64,000 nt of DNA, from the NCBI GenBank assembly GCA_963662575.1, contig OY759723.1, positions 1,984,001 to 2,048,000 of the forward strand, read 5' to 3'. A program made the translations under genes and the position numbers. The stretch comes from Bin5 sp963662575 (GTDB lineage Bacteria; Chloroflexota; Anaerolineae; Caldilineales; Caldilineaceae). Shown one piece after another: positions 45,747 to 55,025 of this stretch (its first letter is position 1; each line of letters opens with the position of its first letter). A model generated the notes under the pieces. That model was not told the DNA's origin. It ran no database searches and was given only the letters and a program-made list of their open reading frames with translations.

Positions 45747-48700
45747 ATGGCAAAAGCAGTCACTCTCGATCCTTATCACGAGCAGATTTTTCAAGCACTT
45801 GATGGCCACCTCGACCACGAGGTGTTCGAGCAGTGCGCTGCCGAGCTTATTAACCAGGATGGATGGTCCGTGGTTCCCGTTACAGGTGGGCAGGACGAAG
45901 GTTTTGACGGGGCAGTAGCAGATGGCGAGGAAGCCCCCTTTTCGTTAATTGTCACGACTGGCAAAGATCTCTGTGGAAACCTAAGAAGAAATGTGCAGAG
46001 GCAACGACTCAAGGGTTGGAAAGGTGACCGAGCACTCTTTGCCACGTCACAGAGAATTACCCCGACCAATCGTAGCAATTTGAACAAGACTGCTCAGGAG
46101 TTAGAAGTAACCCTTTTGCAGGTTTACGATAGGGTTAAGTTTGCCTATCTACTTTACCGTAGCCCTTCTTGGTGCAAACGCCTCCTAGGGTTGACTGGAA
46201 TGCCACGCTCATTAAGCGTGTTTCCAAGAACAGAACGGCCGAGACTTGGCGATCACGTCTTCGGACGCGACAGCGAGTTTCAATGGCTTAAGAAAGGCCA
46301 GAGTGATTGTCTGGTGGTCGGAGGCCCAGGATCGGGCAAGACTTTTCTCTTGCAATCTCTGGCGAACAAAGGAAAGGCGCTATTTCTCGTCGATGAAGAT
46401 CGAGAGCAGTTAGCAAACGACATCCGGGAACTACAGCCATCTGCAGTGATCATTGATGACGCACATGTCAAACCGGACTCGATTCGAACCTTTGATCAGC
46501 TTCGGAAGGAGATTGACGCAGAGCACATTCGAATTATTGCCACTTGCTGGACATCAGGCGTCGCTCCGGTCCGGAGTGCGTTACGACTTGCCGACCAAAA
46601 CGTCCTCAACCTCGACTTGATTGACGCGGACACAATGGTAAGAATTATCAGGTCTTTTGGTCTAGAGGGTCCGGACAGGCTCATTGCTATCATTCGGGAG
46701 CAGGCGGCCGGCCGACCGGGACTCGCCGCCACGCTTGTAGACTTCTGTATGAAAGACAATATCAAAAGAGTGGTTAGCGGCGAAGGCCTGGTTGACCAAC
46801 TTTTCTCCCAACTGAGCCAAACACTTGATATTGATGTGAAACGACTCTTGGCGCCATTCGCACTCGGAGGAGACGCAGGTGTAAGGCAGTCCGAAGTTGC
46901 GCGTTTACTCGGACTTTCTGAATTCGAGACTTGCTGTAAGCTTGCCCACCTAGCTACAGCAGGGGTCATCCGAGAAAGTAAAAACGACGCTTTGTCAGTT
47001 GAGCCAGCTCAAATGCGCTGGGTGTTAGTCAGGGAAGTATTTTTCGGAGGTGCAGGTTCGCTAAATTACACTTCATTTCTTGAAATAGTCGAGAATCCAA
47101 TCGACGCAATTGCGACATTGATCAGGGCGAGTTCAATTGGGGCGCAGATTCCCAATCTATTACATCTTGTTGAGAATGCTGATTTCCCGAATCTTTGGTC
47201 AGAGTACGCATGGTTGGGTCCATCGGAAGCAGAGCATGCACTTATTTCTCGTCCTGAGCTAATTGAAGAGGAGGAAATTGCACAAGCGGGACTTCACCAT
47301 TTGCCGACAAGGGCTATAACGCAGTTACTCGATCGTTCTGGCGAAGCAAGTAACGTAATATACAAAGATCCGATTAAGCATCTGGAGAAGTGGATTAACG
47401 ATACCTACCGAGCAAGGCAAGACAGTCAATCTGTGCGAGCAACACTTGTAACAACGGCACACCGATGGTGGAAACAAACTCGACAAACAATGGTCGCCAC
47501 CAGAGCCATGTGTCTCGCACTAAAGCCCACGTTCGAGTACTGGACAACTGATCCGGGCACGGGGCGAACCATTACTGCTACCAGAGGAACGCTGATGTGT
47601 CCTCTTCTAAATGAACTCACTCAACTATGGCCCTATGTAAAGGAGGTCATAGGAGATGGAGAGGAGGTTCCTTTTAGCGAACTGCTTTCTTTGATTAATG
47701 GCTGGCGGCTACACTTGGATCCGAAAGTGAAACTTTCTGACGAAACAGAAACTGTCAAACGAGAGTTCGCCGAATGTATGCTGAGGGATCTCGCGGAGGC
47801 AACCCGTGAGTACCCAGGAATACAGCATAGACTTCAAGACTCTGTCGAGGCAATGCGCTTGAGAATTGACTTGACTCTAGATCCCATTTTTGAAGCCTTT
47901 TATTCTTGGCAGGATCTTGTTGAAGAAGAGAGGCAAGTAGGTGCCGTGGCAAAACTCTTGGGTATAGGGGATCGACCTATCGAGAAAATAGCAGAATCGC
48001 TGGCAAGGATCTGGGCGGAAGCTCGTCGGGCCGAATTTGACGCCGGGAGAAGTCGGGTGGCGGAACAGATTTGTAGAATAGCTGCGGATTCTTCAGAAGA
48101 CCCGGTAAAGGCAGCCGAAATTTTCATGCAACATAGTCTGCCGAGCAATTGGATTCATCCTTTTCTCTTAAGGGCAGCCACTGAGAAACACAATGGCTGG
48201 ACTGCCTTAATGAATCAATTCTTAACCGACGGGACGTATCAAAGTATTGCAGTCTCCGTTGTACTAACATTGCTTGAACCTTCTCCAGAACTCCTAGCGG
48301 CCTCACTCGCGCTCGCAAAGAATACCCCTTCGCTCATCCATGATCTTTGTAGTTGCGGTAGGGTCCCTAAGGCAACATTAGAAGCACTCTTAAGGGGGGA
48401 CGCCCGGTCGGGGGTCCCGACCGCGGCCGCAATTGGCTATTGGTCTGCTAAGCAAAAAGGGGAAATGGAATTGGTCAATGAAAGCTTGTGGAGGCGAGCG
48501 ATTATTTCTAGTCTATACGATCAGGCGTTCTTAAATGGACATGAAAGCTATGGCTATCGGCTCTGCAAAATTCTTGTGAGCGATAACGACCTTGCTGAAC
48601 AGTGGTTGCTAACTTTAATCGGTCAAGGACACGATGGGCTTAGAATTCACGCGGAAGAAATCGCGGTGGAGTCAGTTATACCAACGATGGACCTTCCGCA

Positions 48701-49133
48701 GCGGCGTACGCTCTTGAGGGCACTTCCCGCTCAGTCGAACTGGATAGCTAACAAAATAGTTCGGCACTTGGTCGGCCAAGACTTGGACCTCTATCAGGAG
48801 TTGCTCGATGTAAAAACTTTGAGTCAGTACCACCTCTCGCCACTAGTGGGAAAACCAGATTGGGCTTGGGGGAAGAAAGCAGCACTTGCTTTGGAGGCAG
48901 GTATTTCGGTCATTGATGTAGTTAAGGCGACAGGTATCCAAACGGGGTCTCCCTGGATAGGAAGTGAGAGCAAAATGTGGGCGGACTGGCGGAGCGCGTT
49001 TCAAGGCTTGCTGAAACAAAATGAACTCGCCCCACGGATCTCACAAGTGGCTCGCCTTGGGGCAAGAATGGCAGGGGAGCGGGAAAAAGATTCCTTAAAG
49101 CAGGAGCGCTACAGCGCTGTGTTTGTTTCGTAA
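45747..49133 (+). CDS. Mrr-like domain plus STAND-type NTPase and helical repeats
   Basis: 1128 residues; ATG 45747 with GGGAGA six bases upstream. Residues about 25-110 resemble an Mrr-like PD-(D/E)XK domain (FEQCAAELI, GFDGAV with D54, SLIVTTGK with K73), but the usual E/Q two before the lysine is T71, so cleavage is uncertain. A P-loop NTPase follows: Walker A GGPGSGKT (192-199), Walker B AVIIDDAH (233-240), IRIIATCW; then a winged-helix-like block (RQSEVARLLGLSEFETCCKL). The remaining 700 residues are helical with no known domain, plausibly a sensor. The layout effector-NTPase-sensor resembles Avs/STAND defence proteins. The DNA is clearly more A/T-rich than its neighbours, a sign of transfer. 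Confidence 0.7.
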   Translation: MAKAVTLDPYHEQIFQALDGHLDHEVFEQCAAELINQDGWSVVPVTGGQDEGFDGAVADGEEAPFSLIVTTGKDLCGNLRRNVQRQRLKGWKGDRALFATSQRITPTNRSNLNKTAQELEVTLLQVYDRVKFAYLLYRSPSWCKRLLGLTGMPRSLSVFPRTERPRLGDHVFGRDSEFQWLKKGQSDCLVVGGPGSGKTFLLQSLANKGKALFLVDEDREQLANDIRELQPSAVIIDDAHVKPDSIRTFDQLRKEIDAEHIRIIATCWTSGVAPVRSALRLADQNVLNLDLIDADTMVRIIRSFGLEGPDRLIAIIREQAAGRPGLAATLVDFCMKDNIKRVVSGEGLVDQLFSQLSQTLDIDVKRLLAPFALGGDAGVRQSEVARLLGLSEFETCCKLAHLATAGVIRESKNDALSVEPAQMRWVLVREVFFGGAGSLNYTSFLEIVENPIDAIATLIRASSIGAQIPNLLHLVENADFPNLWSEYAWLGPSEAEHALISRPELIEEEEIAQAGLHHLPTRAITQLLDRSGEASNVIYKDPIKHLEKWINDTYRARQDSQSVRATLVTTAHRWWKQTRQTMVATRAMCLALKPTFEYWTTDPGTGRTITATRGTLMCPLLNELTQLWPYVKEVIGDGEEVPFSELLSLINGWRLHLDPKVKLSDETETVKREFAECMLRDLAEATREYPGIQHRLQDSVEAMRLRIDLTLDPIFEAFYSWQDLVEEERQVGAVAKLLGIGDRPIEKIAESLARIWAEARRAEFDAGRSRVAEQICRIAADSSEDPVKAAEIFMQHSLPSNWIHPFLLRAATEKHNGWTALMNQFLTDGTYQSIAVSVVLTLLEPSPELLAASLALAKNTPSLIHDLCSCGRVPKATLEALLRGDARSGVPTAAAIGYWSAKQKGEMELVNESLWRRAIISSLYDQAFLNGHESYGYRLCKILVSDNDLAEQWLLTLIGQGHDGLRIHAEEIAVESVIPTMDLPQRRTLLRALPAQSNWIANKIVRHLVGQDLDLYQELLDVKTLSQYHLSPLVGKPDWAWGKKAALALEAGISVIDVVKATGIQTGSPWIGSESKMWADWRSAFQGLLKQNELAPRISQVARLGARMAGEREKDSLKQERYSAVFVS

Positions 49134-49302
49134 CGAGACTGCCTTTCGATAGTCATCTTGTCACATGCTTTCGCCTCCGCAACATGTCACGACCCATTGC
49201 AAATCCCGCATCACTTCCTAGTTCCCCCGCACTAATTTTAGCCCCCAACCCCAGCCCTATGGCATCATATCCCCCAAGACCATATGTCCCTGCACAAGAC
49301 CC

Positions 49303-50292
49303 ATGCCAAACACCACCAATCCCACCCCAATGAAAGCCCCCCACCTTGCCTGGACCACCCTATCCATCAACACAATCGTCATCCTCCAGGGAGCCATCGT
49401 CAGAGCCACCGGCTCCGGCGCCGGCTGCGGCCGTGACTGGCCCCGCTGCCAGGGCGAAATCCTCCCTCTCGACCACGGCCTCGCCACCTGGATAGAGTTC
49501 TCGCATCGCGCCCTTTCCGGCGTGGCTCTCCTGATGGGCATCTGGCTTCTCGTAAAAGCCATCCGCCTGCGCCACGACCTGCCCGGCTTCCTGCCCTTCG
49601 CCATAATTTCTGCCGTCTTCCTCCTGTTCGAAGCCCTCATAGGCGCGGGCACCGTCCTCACCGGACTCACCGGCGACAACGTCTCCGTCGCCCGCGGCCT
49701 CCTGGTCGCATTCCACCTGCTCAACTCCATGCTCCTGGTCGGCGCGCTTGCGCTCACCACCGTCCACGCCTATCCCGGCCAATCTTGGCCGCCAGTCTGG
49801 ACAGGTCAAACCGGGCTGAAAGCTCTTATTGGTCTAGGCCTGCTGGGGATGATGATTCTGATGTTCTCAGGCGGCATCGCCGCCATGGGCAATACCATGT
49901 TCCCACCGGAATCCCTGCAAGAGGGACTGACCGACGACTTCAGCGCTCAGGCCCATCCGCTTATCCGCCTGCGGATCCTGCATCCATTCCTGGCAATCGC
50001 AGTCGGCGTCTGGCTTTGGATAAGCCACGCCCTGACCGGCTGGCTCAAGCCCACGCCCCAGGTCCGCCGATTCCGCAATCTGCTCCTGGTAGTCTACGCC
50101 GTGCAACTACTCGTGGGGACAATCAATCTGGCCATGCTGGGTCCAATCCCGCTCCAGCTTCTACATCTTGCAATGGCCGTAGCAGCCTTCGGTCTATGGT
50201 CCGTCGTCGGTTGGCTGACCCTCAGCGCTTCCCCCACCGGCAGCGCAATACCGTCCGTACCCTGGCAAACAAAAGAGGTCCAGCCCTCATGA
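49303..50292 (+). CDS. ctaA: Heme A synthase CtaA/Cox15
   Basis: 329-residue membrane protein that oxidises the heme O methyl group to give heme A for cytochrome oxidase. ILQGAIVRATGSGAGCGRDWPRCQGE (split around residues 28-53) is the characteristic N-terminal signature with paired cysteines. Heme-ligand histidines lie in EFSHRALSG, VAFHLLNSMLL, ILHPFLAIAVG and LLHLAMAVAAFG. ATG 49303 or 49330 could start it. Its stop overlaps ctaB (ATGA). Confidence 0.93.
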   Translation: MPNTTNPTPMKAPHLAWTTLSINTIVILQGAIVRATGSGAGCGRDWPRCQGEILPLDHGLATWIEFSHRALSGVALLMGIWLLVKAIRLRHDLPGFLPFAIISAVFLLFEALIGAGTVLTGLTGDNVSVARGLLVAFHLLNSMLLVGALALTTVHAYPGQSWPPVWTGQTGLKALIGLGLLGMMILMFSGGIAAMGNTMFPPESLQEGLTDDFSAQAHPLIRLRILHPFLAIAVGVWLWISHALTGWLKPTPQVRRFRNLLLVVYAVQLLVGTINLAMLGPIPLQLLHLAMAVAAFGLWSVVGWLTLSASPTGSAIPSVPWQTKEVQPS

Positions 50293-51209
50293 TCAACACC
50301 ACTGCAACCCTGCCCGCCGCCACCTGGCGCGACTACCTGACCCTGACCAAGCCCAAAGTCATCTCCCTCCTGCTTTTCACAGCGATCTGCCCCATGTTCA
50401 TGGCCGCCCGCGGTCTTCCCCACTGGCTGCCCCTGCTCGGAGTCCTCGTTGGCGGCTACATGGCCACCGGCGGCGCCGGCGTATTCAACATGGTGCTGGA
50501 TCGGGACATAGACGGCAAGATGCGCCGCACCGCCAACAGACCCCTCGTCACCGGCGTCATCAGCGTCCGCAACGCCGTCCTGTTCGGACTCCTGCTCAGC
50601 GTCGGCGCGTTTCTGATCCTGTGGCAAACAGCCAACCTGCTGACAGCCCTGCTCGCCTGGTTCGGTTTACTGTTCTACGTGTTTGTCTATACCGCGTGGC
50701 TCAAACGGACTACCTGGCAAAACATCGTCATCGGCGGCGTAGCAGGTTCGGTCATGCCCCTGCTGGGGTGGGCCGCCGTCACCAATGGCCTGAACTGGAT
50801 GGCCGTCCTGCTGTTCGTCCTCATCTTCATGTGGACACCCGTCCACTTCTGGGCGCTCGCCTTCCTCGTCAAAGATCAGTACGAGGCCGTCGGCATCCCC
50901 ATGGCGCCCGCAGTCCTTGGCAGCAAACGTACCCTGCAACAAATGATGTTGTATGCCGTCCTGACCATACTTGCGTCCCTGGCGCCGCTCGCCCTCAACG
51001 AAGCCGGCTGGCTCTACACCGGTGTCGTCATCCTGCTGGACATCTTCCTCATACACAAAGTGGTCAAGCTCTATCGTCACGTCGAAGCCGGGCACGAAGT
51101 GAACCGGGAAGAATCCCTCTCGCTCTACAAATATTCCATGCTGTACCTGGCCCTGGTATTCCTGACCCTCGTCGCAGACCGAACTCTGACCCTCACATTC
51201 CCCATCTAA
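50289..51209 (+). CDS. ctaB: Protoheme IX farnesyltransferase (heme O synthase)
   Basis: 306-residue UbiA-family membrane prenyltransferase converting heme B to heme O, the substrate of CtaA. YLTLTKPKVISLLLFTAI begins the protein; the Mg-diphosphate motif NMVLDRDIDGKMRRTANRPL and the second loop with KDQYEAVGIPMAPAVLG are present. The ATGA overlap with ctaA couples them. Their presence implies an aa3- or ba3-type terminal oxidase, so the organism can respire oxygen. Confidence 0.96.
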   Translation: MINTTATLPAATWRDYLTLTKPKVISLLLFTAICPMFMAARGLPHWLPLLGVLVGGYMATGGAGVFNMVLDRDIDGKMRRTANRPLVTGVISVRNAVLFGLLLSVGAFLILWQTANLLTALLAWFGLLFYVFVYTAWLKRTTWQNIVIGGVAGSVMPLLGWAAVTNGLNWMAVLLFVLIFMWTPVHFWALAFLVKDQYEAVGIPMAPAVLGSKRTLQQMMLYAVLTILASLAPLALNEAGWLYTGVVILLDIFLIHKVVKLYRHVEAGHEVNREESLSLYKYSMLYLALVFLTLVADRTLTLTFPI

Positions 51210-51389
51210 CCACCCACCCCCACCCAGCAACCGACCCTGAGTGAGCCAAACCTAGGCGTTCTCTCTCCTCGCCCCCACGCGCCCGCGAACAGAACCGCGC
51301 AGTTTCCCGCCCAATTCTCCTGCCCCACGACCACTACCTGCAGCGGCCACAGAAATTGCTTTTCTTGGCCTTCAGCCGATCAGGAGAAG

Positions 51390-51680
51390 TGTACTTCGTG
51401 GAAAAAGGAGTTGCAGTTGCCGTTCTGCAGTTGAAGTTCTTCGCGGCCCTTCGTGGAAGAAAAGAAGTTGCCGTTGCCGTTCTTCGCGCCCCTTCGCGGA
51501 AAAAGGGAAGTTGCAGTTGCCGTTCTCCGTGGCCCTCCGTGGACAAAGGTGTTGCAGTTACCGTTCTGCAGTTGCCGTTCTTCGTGGTCCTTCGCGGCCC
51601 TTCGTGGACAAAAAGAAGTTGCCGTTCTCCGTGTCCTCCGTGGATAAAGCAGTTGCCGTTGCAGTTCTTCGCGTTCCTTC
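51390..51680. repeat. TTCGTGG-box repeat array (family A), copy 5
   Basis: Units of CTTCGYGGCCCTTCGTGG alternating with GTTGCAGTTGCCGTTCTGCA words. It fills most of the 51210-51783 gap; that gap begins with GACCCTGAGTGAGCC, related to the head block of repeat B. Confidence 0.8.
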
Positions 51681-51723
51681 ATACGCCTCCCCCACCAGCT
51701 GAGACGGGAAGACCGCGTTCAAT

Positions 51724-51752
51724 TTAGGCGTTGCGCTCTGTCAAAGTATAAT
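51724..51752 (+). promoter_or_regulatory. Promoter of VapBC copy 3
   Basis: TTAGGC, 17 bp, TATAAT (51747-51752). It shares GCTCTRTCAAAGTATAAT and the following GGCAA with the VapB copy 2 promoter, so both may be controlled by the same repressor. Confidence 0.6.
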
Positions 51753-51783
51753 TGCGGCAAAACAGACTTTATCTGGAGGGCTC

Positions 51784-51996
51784 ATGCGCATTTCTGAACA
51801 AGGACAGGTTACCATTCCCAAGCATCTGCGGGATCGTTTCGGTATGACCGCCAATGTCGAGGTCGATTTCACACCTACCGAACGAGGACTCCTGATTCGA
51901 AAACGGCCTGCTGGCAAACATCCCGTGGAACGCGTCTACGGCATCCTGAACGGAGGAAATACCGACGATTATCTCGACGAAGTGCGCGGAAGATGA
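51784..51996 (+). CDS. vapB: AbrB-type antitoxin VapB (copy 3)
   Basis: 70 residues: MRISEQGQVTIPKHLRDRFGM, VDFTPTERGLLIRKRP, NGGNTDDYLDEVRGR. CTGGAGGGCTC precedes the ATG. The stop overlaps the vapC start by four bases. A close paralogue of the orphan antitoxin at 33761. Confidence 0.93.
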   Translation: MRISEQGQVTIPKHLRDRFGMTANVEVDFTPTERGLLIRKRPAGKHPVERVYGILNGGNTDDYLDEVRGR

Positions 51997-52388
51997 TTAC
52001 CGCTGTCGATACGAGCGTCGTTCTGGACGTATTTCTCCCTGATGACCAGTTTGGCCCGCGATCGCTGGAAAGACTTCGTGATGCCTACGATCAAGGGGCC
52101 ATTCTAATCTGTGATATAGTCTATGCCGAGCTTGTTCCTGCCTTCCCGAATCGCACCACGTTGGATGAAGCGCTGCGAGAAATAGGCGCGACCATTTCTC
52201 CTATTGATACCGGAATTGCCTATGAAGCTGGAGTGCGTTGGGCTCAATACAGGCAGGCCGGCGGACCACGCACCAGGATCATGACAGACTTCCTGATCGG
52301 AGCCCACGCACTTACGGCGGCCGACACCTTTCTCACACGAGACAGTGGTTTTTACGCAACCTACTTTCCGGAATTAACGGGACTGTAA
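51993..52388 (+). CDS. vapC: PIN-domain ribonuclease toxin VapC (copy 3, intact)
   Basis: 131 residues with all four PIN acids in place (AVDTSVVLD, VYAELVPAF, TDFLIGAHA, TRDSGFYATYF). About the same length as copy 1 and alignable throughout; it is the reference for the deletion in copy 2. Two strong hairpins follow the gene. Confidence 0.94.
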   Translation: MITAVDTSVVLDVFLPDDQFGPRSLERLRDAYDQGAILICDIVYAELVPAFPNRTTLDEALREIGATISPIDTGIAYEAGVRWAQYRQAGGPRTRIMTDFLIGAHALTAADTFLTRDSGFYATYFPELTGL

Positions 52389-52421
52389 ACCGACAGTACT
52401 GTTACACTATGTCGCTGCCCG

Positions 52422-52454
52422 GCGTCGACTGATTCAGTTAGAATCAGTCGACGC
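52422..52454. terminator. 14-bp perfect hairpin downstream of vapC
   Basis: GCGTCGACTGATTC, loop AGTTA, GAATCAGTCGACGC. There is no T-run, but the stem is long and perfect. It lies between convergent genes, so it may be a bidirectional terminator or a protein-binding palindrome. Confidence 0.55.
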
Positions 52455-52464
52455 ACAATAAGAA

Positions 52465-52486
52465 ACGTCCCCCACAAGGGGGACGT
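52465..52486. terminator. 9-bp GC hairpin between convergent genes
   Basis: ACGTCCCCC, loop ACAA, GGGGGACGT. A second stable hairpin 10 bases after the first. Confidence 0.55.
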
Positions 52487-52599
52487 CTGACTAACGAAAC
52501 TATTGAAGAAATCGCCCGCACTCCGATCGCCATCTTCAGGGGGCACGAGAGGATCTGGAAAACCAAACAATCCTTTTCAGCCCTGCACTACTCCCCACA

Positions 52600-52932
52600 T
52601 CAATCCTCCCAAACATACTCCTCACGCACCGGCTGAAACACATCCAATATCCGACACCGCGTAATCGCCTTCCCCGAATGCTCAGCCCCGCCCGGAATCA
52701 CATACACGTCCCCCGGCCCCAGCACCCGCGTCTCCCCGCCCGTGATCCGGATCTCAAATTGGCCCTCAAACATATTGATCACCTGCTCGTGCGGATGCGA
52801 ATGTGCCGGCAGCGGCGAATCCGCCGCAACATCCCAGTACACAAACGTCATATTCTCACTGTGGATAAACTTCCCCACAAACCCCGGGAACAACCCTCGC
52901 TCCTTCACCTCATCCAAACTATAAACAGTCAT
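52600..52932 (-). CDS. Small cupin-domain protein
   Basis: 110 residues, single-domain cupin. Metal-ligand motif 1 PAHSHPHEQVINMFEG (two or three His and Glu) and motif 2 GPGDVYVIPGGAEHS are complete. Such proteins act as isomerases, dioxygenases or ligand sensors. It lies 48 bases downstream of the oxidoreductase gene in the same direction, so it probably belongs to the same sugar-metabolism operon. Confidence 0.9.
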   Translation of the reverse strand: MTVYSLDEVKERGLFPGFVGKFIHSENMTFVYWDVAADSPLPAHSHPHEQVINMFEGQFEIRITGGETRVLGPGDVYVIPGGAEHSGKAITRCRILDVFQPVREEYVWED

Positions 52933-52980
52933 CTCCCTCTCCCAACTTTTATGCGAAAGATTCCCACTAACCCCTGATCC

Positions 52981-53937
52981 CTAGTCCCTGCCCTCCGCGC
53001 CTTCCAACTGCGCCACCAGCGCCATCGAATGGATAGCGTCCCGAATATCCGTCAGCGGCTTCTCACCCTTGCGCACGCAGTCCACAATATGCTCGTGCAT
53101 CGCCAGCACGCCGTCATAGCGGCTCGTGTCCGCCTCGTCCACGCCGTCGATCTGCCAGCCGCCGAGCGTGCGCGCCTCGTTGTCTTCCGTGATCTCGATC
53201 TCGTGCGGGAGCTTGAAATAGCAGCCCACGCCCGTGCCGTGCAGCTCCCCGCGCAGCACGCGGCCGCCAGACGCCCGGTTCCCGTGGATAAAGCCGGTCG
53301 CCCCGTTGTCGAAGCGCACCAGCCCCGTATAGCAGTTCCGGTAATCGCTGTCGAAGCGGTCCTGGTAAGCCGCCACCTCCACCGGCTCCCCGCCCACCAT
53401 ATAGCGCACCAGGTCAACCGCGTGGCACAGATCGTCCCAGTTCGTCGTCGTGAAACTGAACGCATCCTCGCCCAGCATTCGTTTATGGAAAGTGCCCACC
53501 GCCGTCGAGACCGGTCCCAGCCGCGCCACCTGTCGCATCGCCTCCCGCGTCACCGCCGCATGCCGCCGCTGGAATCCCACCGCGCAGATGACATCGTTCG
53601 CCACCGCTGCATCGTGGATCTGCTGCACCTCGTCCATGTTCATGCCCGGCGGCTTCTCGATAAACGTATGCTTGCCCGCGTTCAAACAGTCCAGCGCCGT
53701 CTGCAGCAGCCAGCGCTCGTGCATAACGCAGTAAACCATGTCCGGGTCCACTTCCTCCAGCATCCGCCGGTGATCGTCATAGCGGTACTGGAAATCGTAG
53801 GCCACTGCCACTTCATGCAGGAGTTCCTCGTCCAGTTCGCACGCGGCCACCATCTCCACGTCTTCCAAGCGGTTCACGTTCGGATAGTGCGCGCCTTGGC
53901 TGCGCCTGCCCGCGCCGATAAAAGCGGTTCGAATCAT
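52981..53937 (-). CDS. Gfo/Idh/MocA family oxidoreductase
   Basis: 318 residues. A Rossmann N-terminus (MIRTAFIGAGRRSQGAHYPN) binds NAD(P); HTFIEKPPGMNMDEV is the EKP motif with the catalytic lysine. The C-terminal domain is the GFO/IDH/MocA beta-sheet part, with FNKR-like positions near GTFHKRML. It oxidises or reduces a sugar or inositol. The ATG shares a base with the stop of the upstream SDR gene, so they are coupled. Confidence 0.91.
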   Translation of the reverse strand: MIRTAFIGAGRRSQGAHYPNVNRLEDVEMVAACELDEELLHEVAVAYDFQYRYDDHRRMLEEVDPDMVYCVMHERWLLQTALDCLNAGKHTFIEKPPGMNMDEVQQIHDAAVANDVICAVGFQRRHAAVTREAMRQVARLGPVSTAVGTFHKRMLGEDAFSFTTTNWDDLCHAVDLVRYMVGGEPVEVAAYQDRFDSDYRNCYTGLVRFDNGATGFIHGNRASGGRVLRGELHGTGVGCYFKLPHEIEITEDNEARTLGGWQIDGVDEADTSRYDGVLAMHEHIVDCVRKGEKPLTDIRDAIHSMALVAQLEGAEGRD

Positions 53938-54956
53938 CAGGAAACTCCTTCCCAGTCGTAGTCAATGAAACCTTCATCCCGCACCAGCAGCGCCGACTCA
54001 ATCATCGCCCGCAGGTCACCCTGGGGCCGGAAGTTGATCAGGCTGCGTGCCTTCGTGTTGTCATGGTCATACTGGTAGTGCACCGGAACGCGCACCTCCA
54101 GCGGCTCCACACCGCTCTTCTCCGCCAGGATCGCCGCCGCCTCCGGGAAGCTGAACGGCGCCGGCGCCCCGCAGTTGAACGAATCGTCCACCGCGCCCGG
54201 CTCCTCCACCGCGCACACCAGCAAATGCGCGATGTCGCGCGCATCGTTGGGCTGATACACCCACGGCCGTCCATCCAAATCGCGCACGCTGCACGGCTGG
54301 TTCTCGTCCTCCGCCCGGTCCAGCACATCGTGCCACAGCTCCGTACCGTCAGCCATGTAAAGCTCACCAAGCGGCGTATTCTGTCCCCGCTTCAGCAGCC
54401 CTGCCACCGCGCCCACCGTAAACCGGCCCAGAATCGCGTCGCCCGACTGCACATGGCTCGGCCGCACAATCGAGTAGCGCAACCCTGTCTCCCGCGCCGC
54501 CATCTTCGTGAACTCCTCGCCAATCAGCTTGCCCAGCGAATACTCGCCCATCGGCCGCATCGGATGGCGCTCATCCACCGGATGGTAAGCGCACGCGATC
54601 GTCTCGCCGTTGTTGGGGAACACGCCCGAAGAGCTCGTGTACACCAGCCGCTCCAGGTGGTCCGCGTGCTTGCCGCTCACCCGCGTGATCAGCCGGTCAA
54701 TCTGCATATTGTTGTCAAACTGGGGCCCGACAATATTGGCCGTGTGAATCACCGCATCCACGCCCGTGACCGCGCCTTCCACAAACGCCTCATCCGTCAG
54801 ATCGCCCGCTGCCAGCTCGATATCCAGCCCCTCCAATCGATCCAGCGCCGGGTCGTCAGGCAGCACCGTGCCCCGCACCTCGTGATTGCGCTCCAACAAC
54901 TGCCGCACAAGCCGGCAGCCGACCTGACCGGCAGCGCCGGCGACAAGGATTTTCAT
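53937..54956 (-). CDS. Extended SDR-family NAD-dependent epimerase/dehydratase
   Basis: 339 residues from ATG 54956 (AAAGGGG upstream). Cofactor motif GAAGQVGCRL, DLTD, and the catalytic YSLGK with a preceding TSSSGVF. The late EVRVPVHYQYDHDNTKARSLINF region fits UDP-sugar epimerase-like enzymes. First gene of the SDR - Gfo/Idh - cupin operon, inferred to interconvert or degrade a sugar derivative. Confidence 0.9.
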   Translation of the reverse strand: MKILVAGAAGQVGCRLVRQLLERNHEVRGTVLPDDPALDRLEGLDIELAAGDLTDEAFVEGAVTGVDAVIHTANIVGPQFDNNMQIDRLITRVSGKHADHLERLVYTSSSGVFPNNGETIACAYHPVDERHPMRPMGEYSLGKLIGEEFTKMAARETGLRYSIVRPSHVQSGDAILGRFTVGAVAGLLKRGQNTPLGELYMADGTELWHDVLDRAEDENQPCSVRDLDGRPWVYQPNDARDIAHLLVCAVEEPGAVDDSFNCGAPAPFSFPEAAAILAEKSGVEPLEVRVPVHYQYDHDNTKARSLINFRPQGDLRAMIESALLVRDEGFIDYDWEGVS

Positions 54957-55025
54957 GGGGACCCCTTTCTGGTTGCCAGTGGACACTGGCTGATGGTGTA
55001 GGCTTTCAGTTGACCCAAGGACAGA

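Noticed and set aside
51334..51727. Frames with LRGPSW or GPRRTATA repeats on both strands
   Set aside because: Repeat-derived, as at the four other family A loci.
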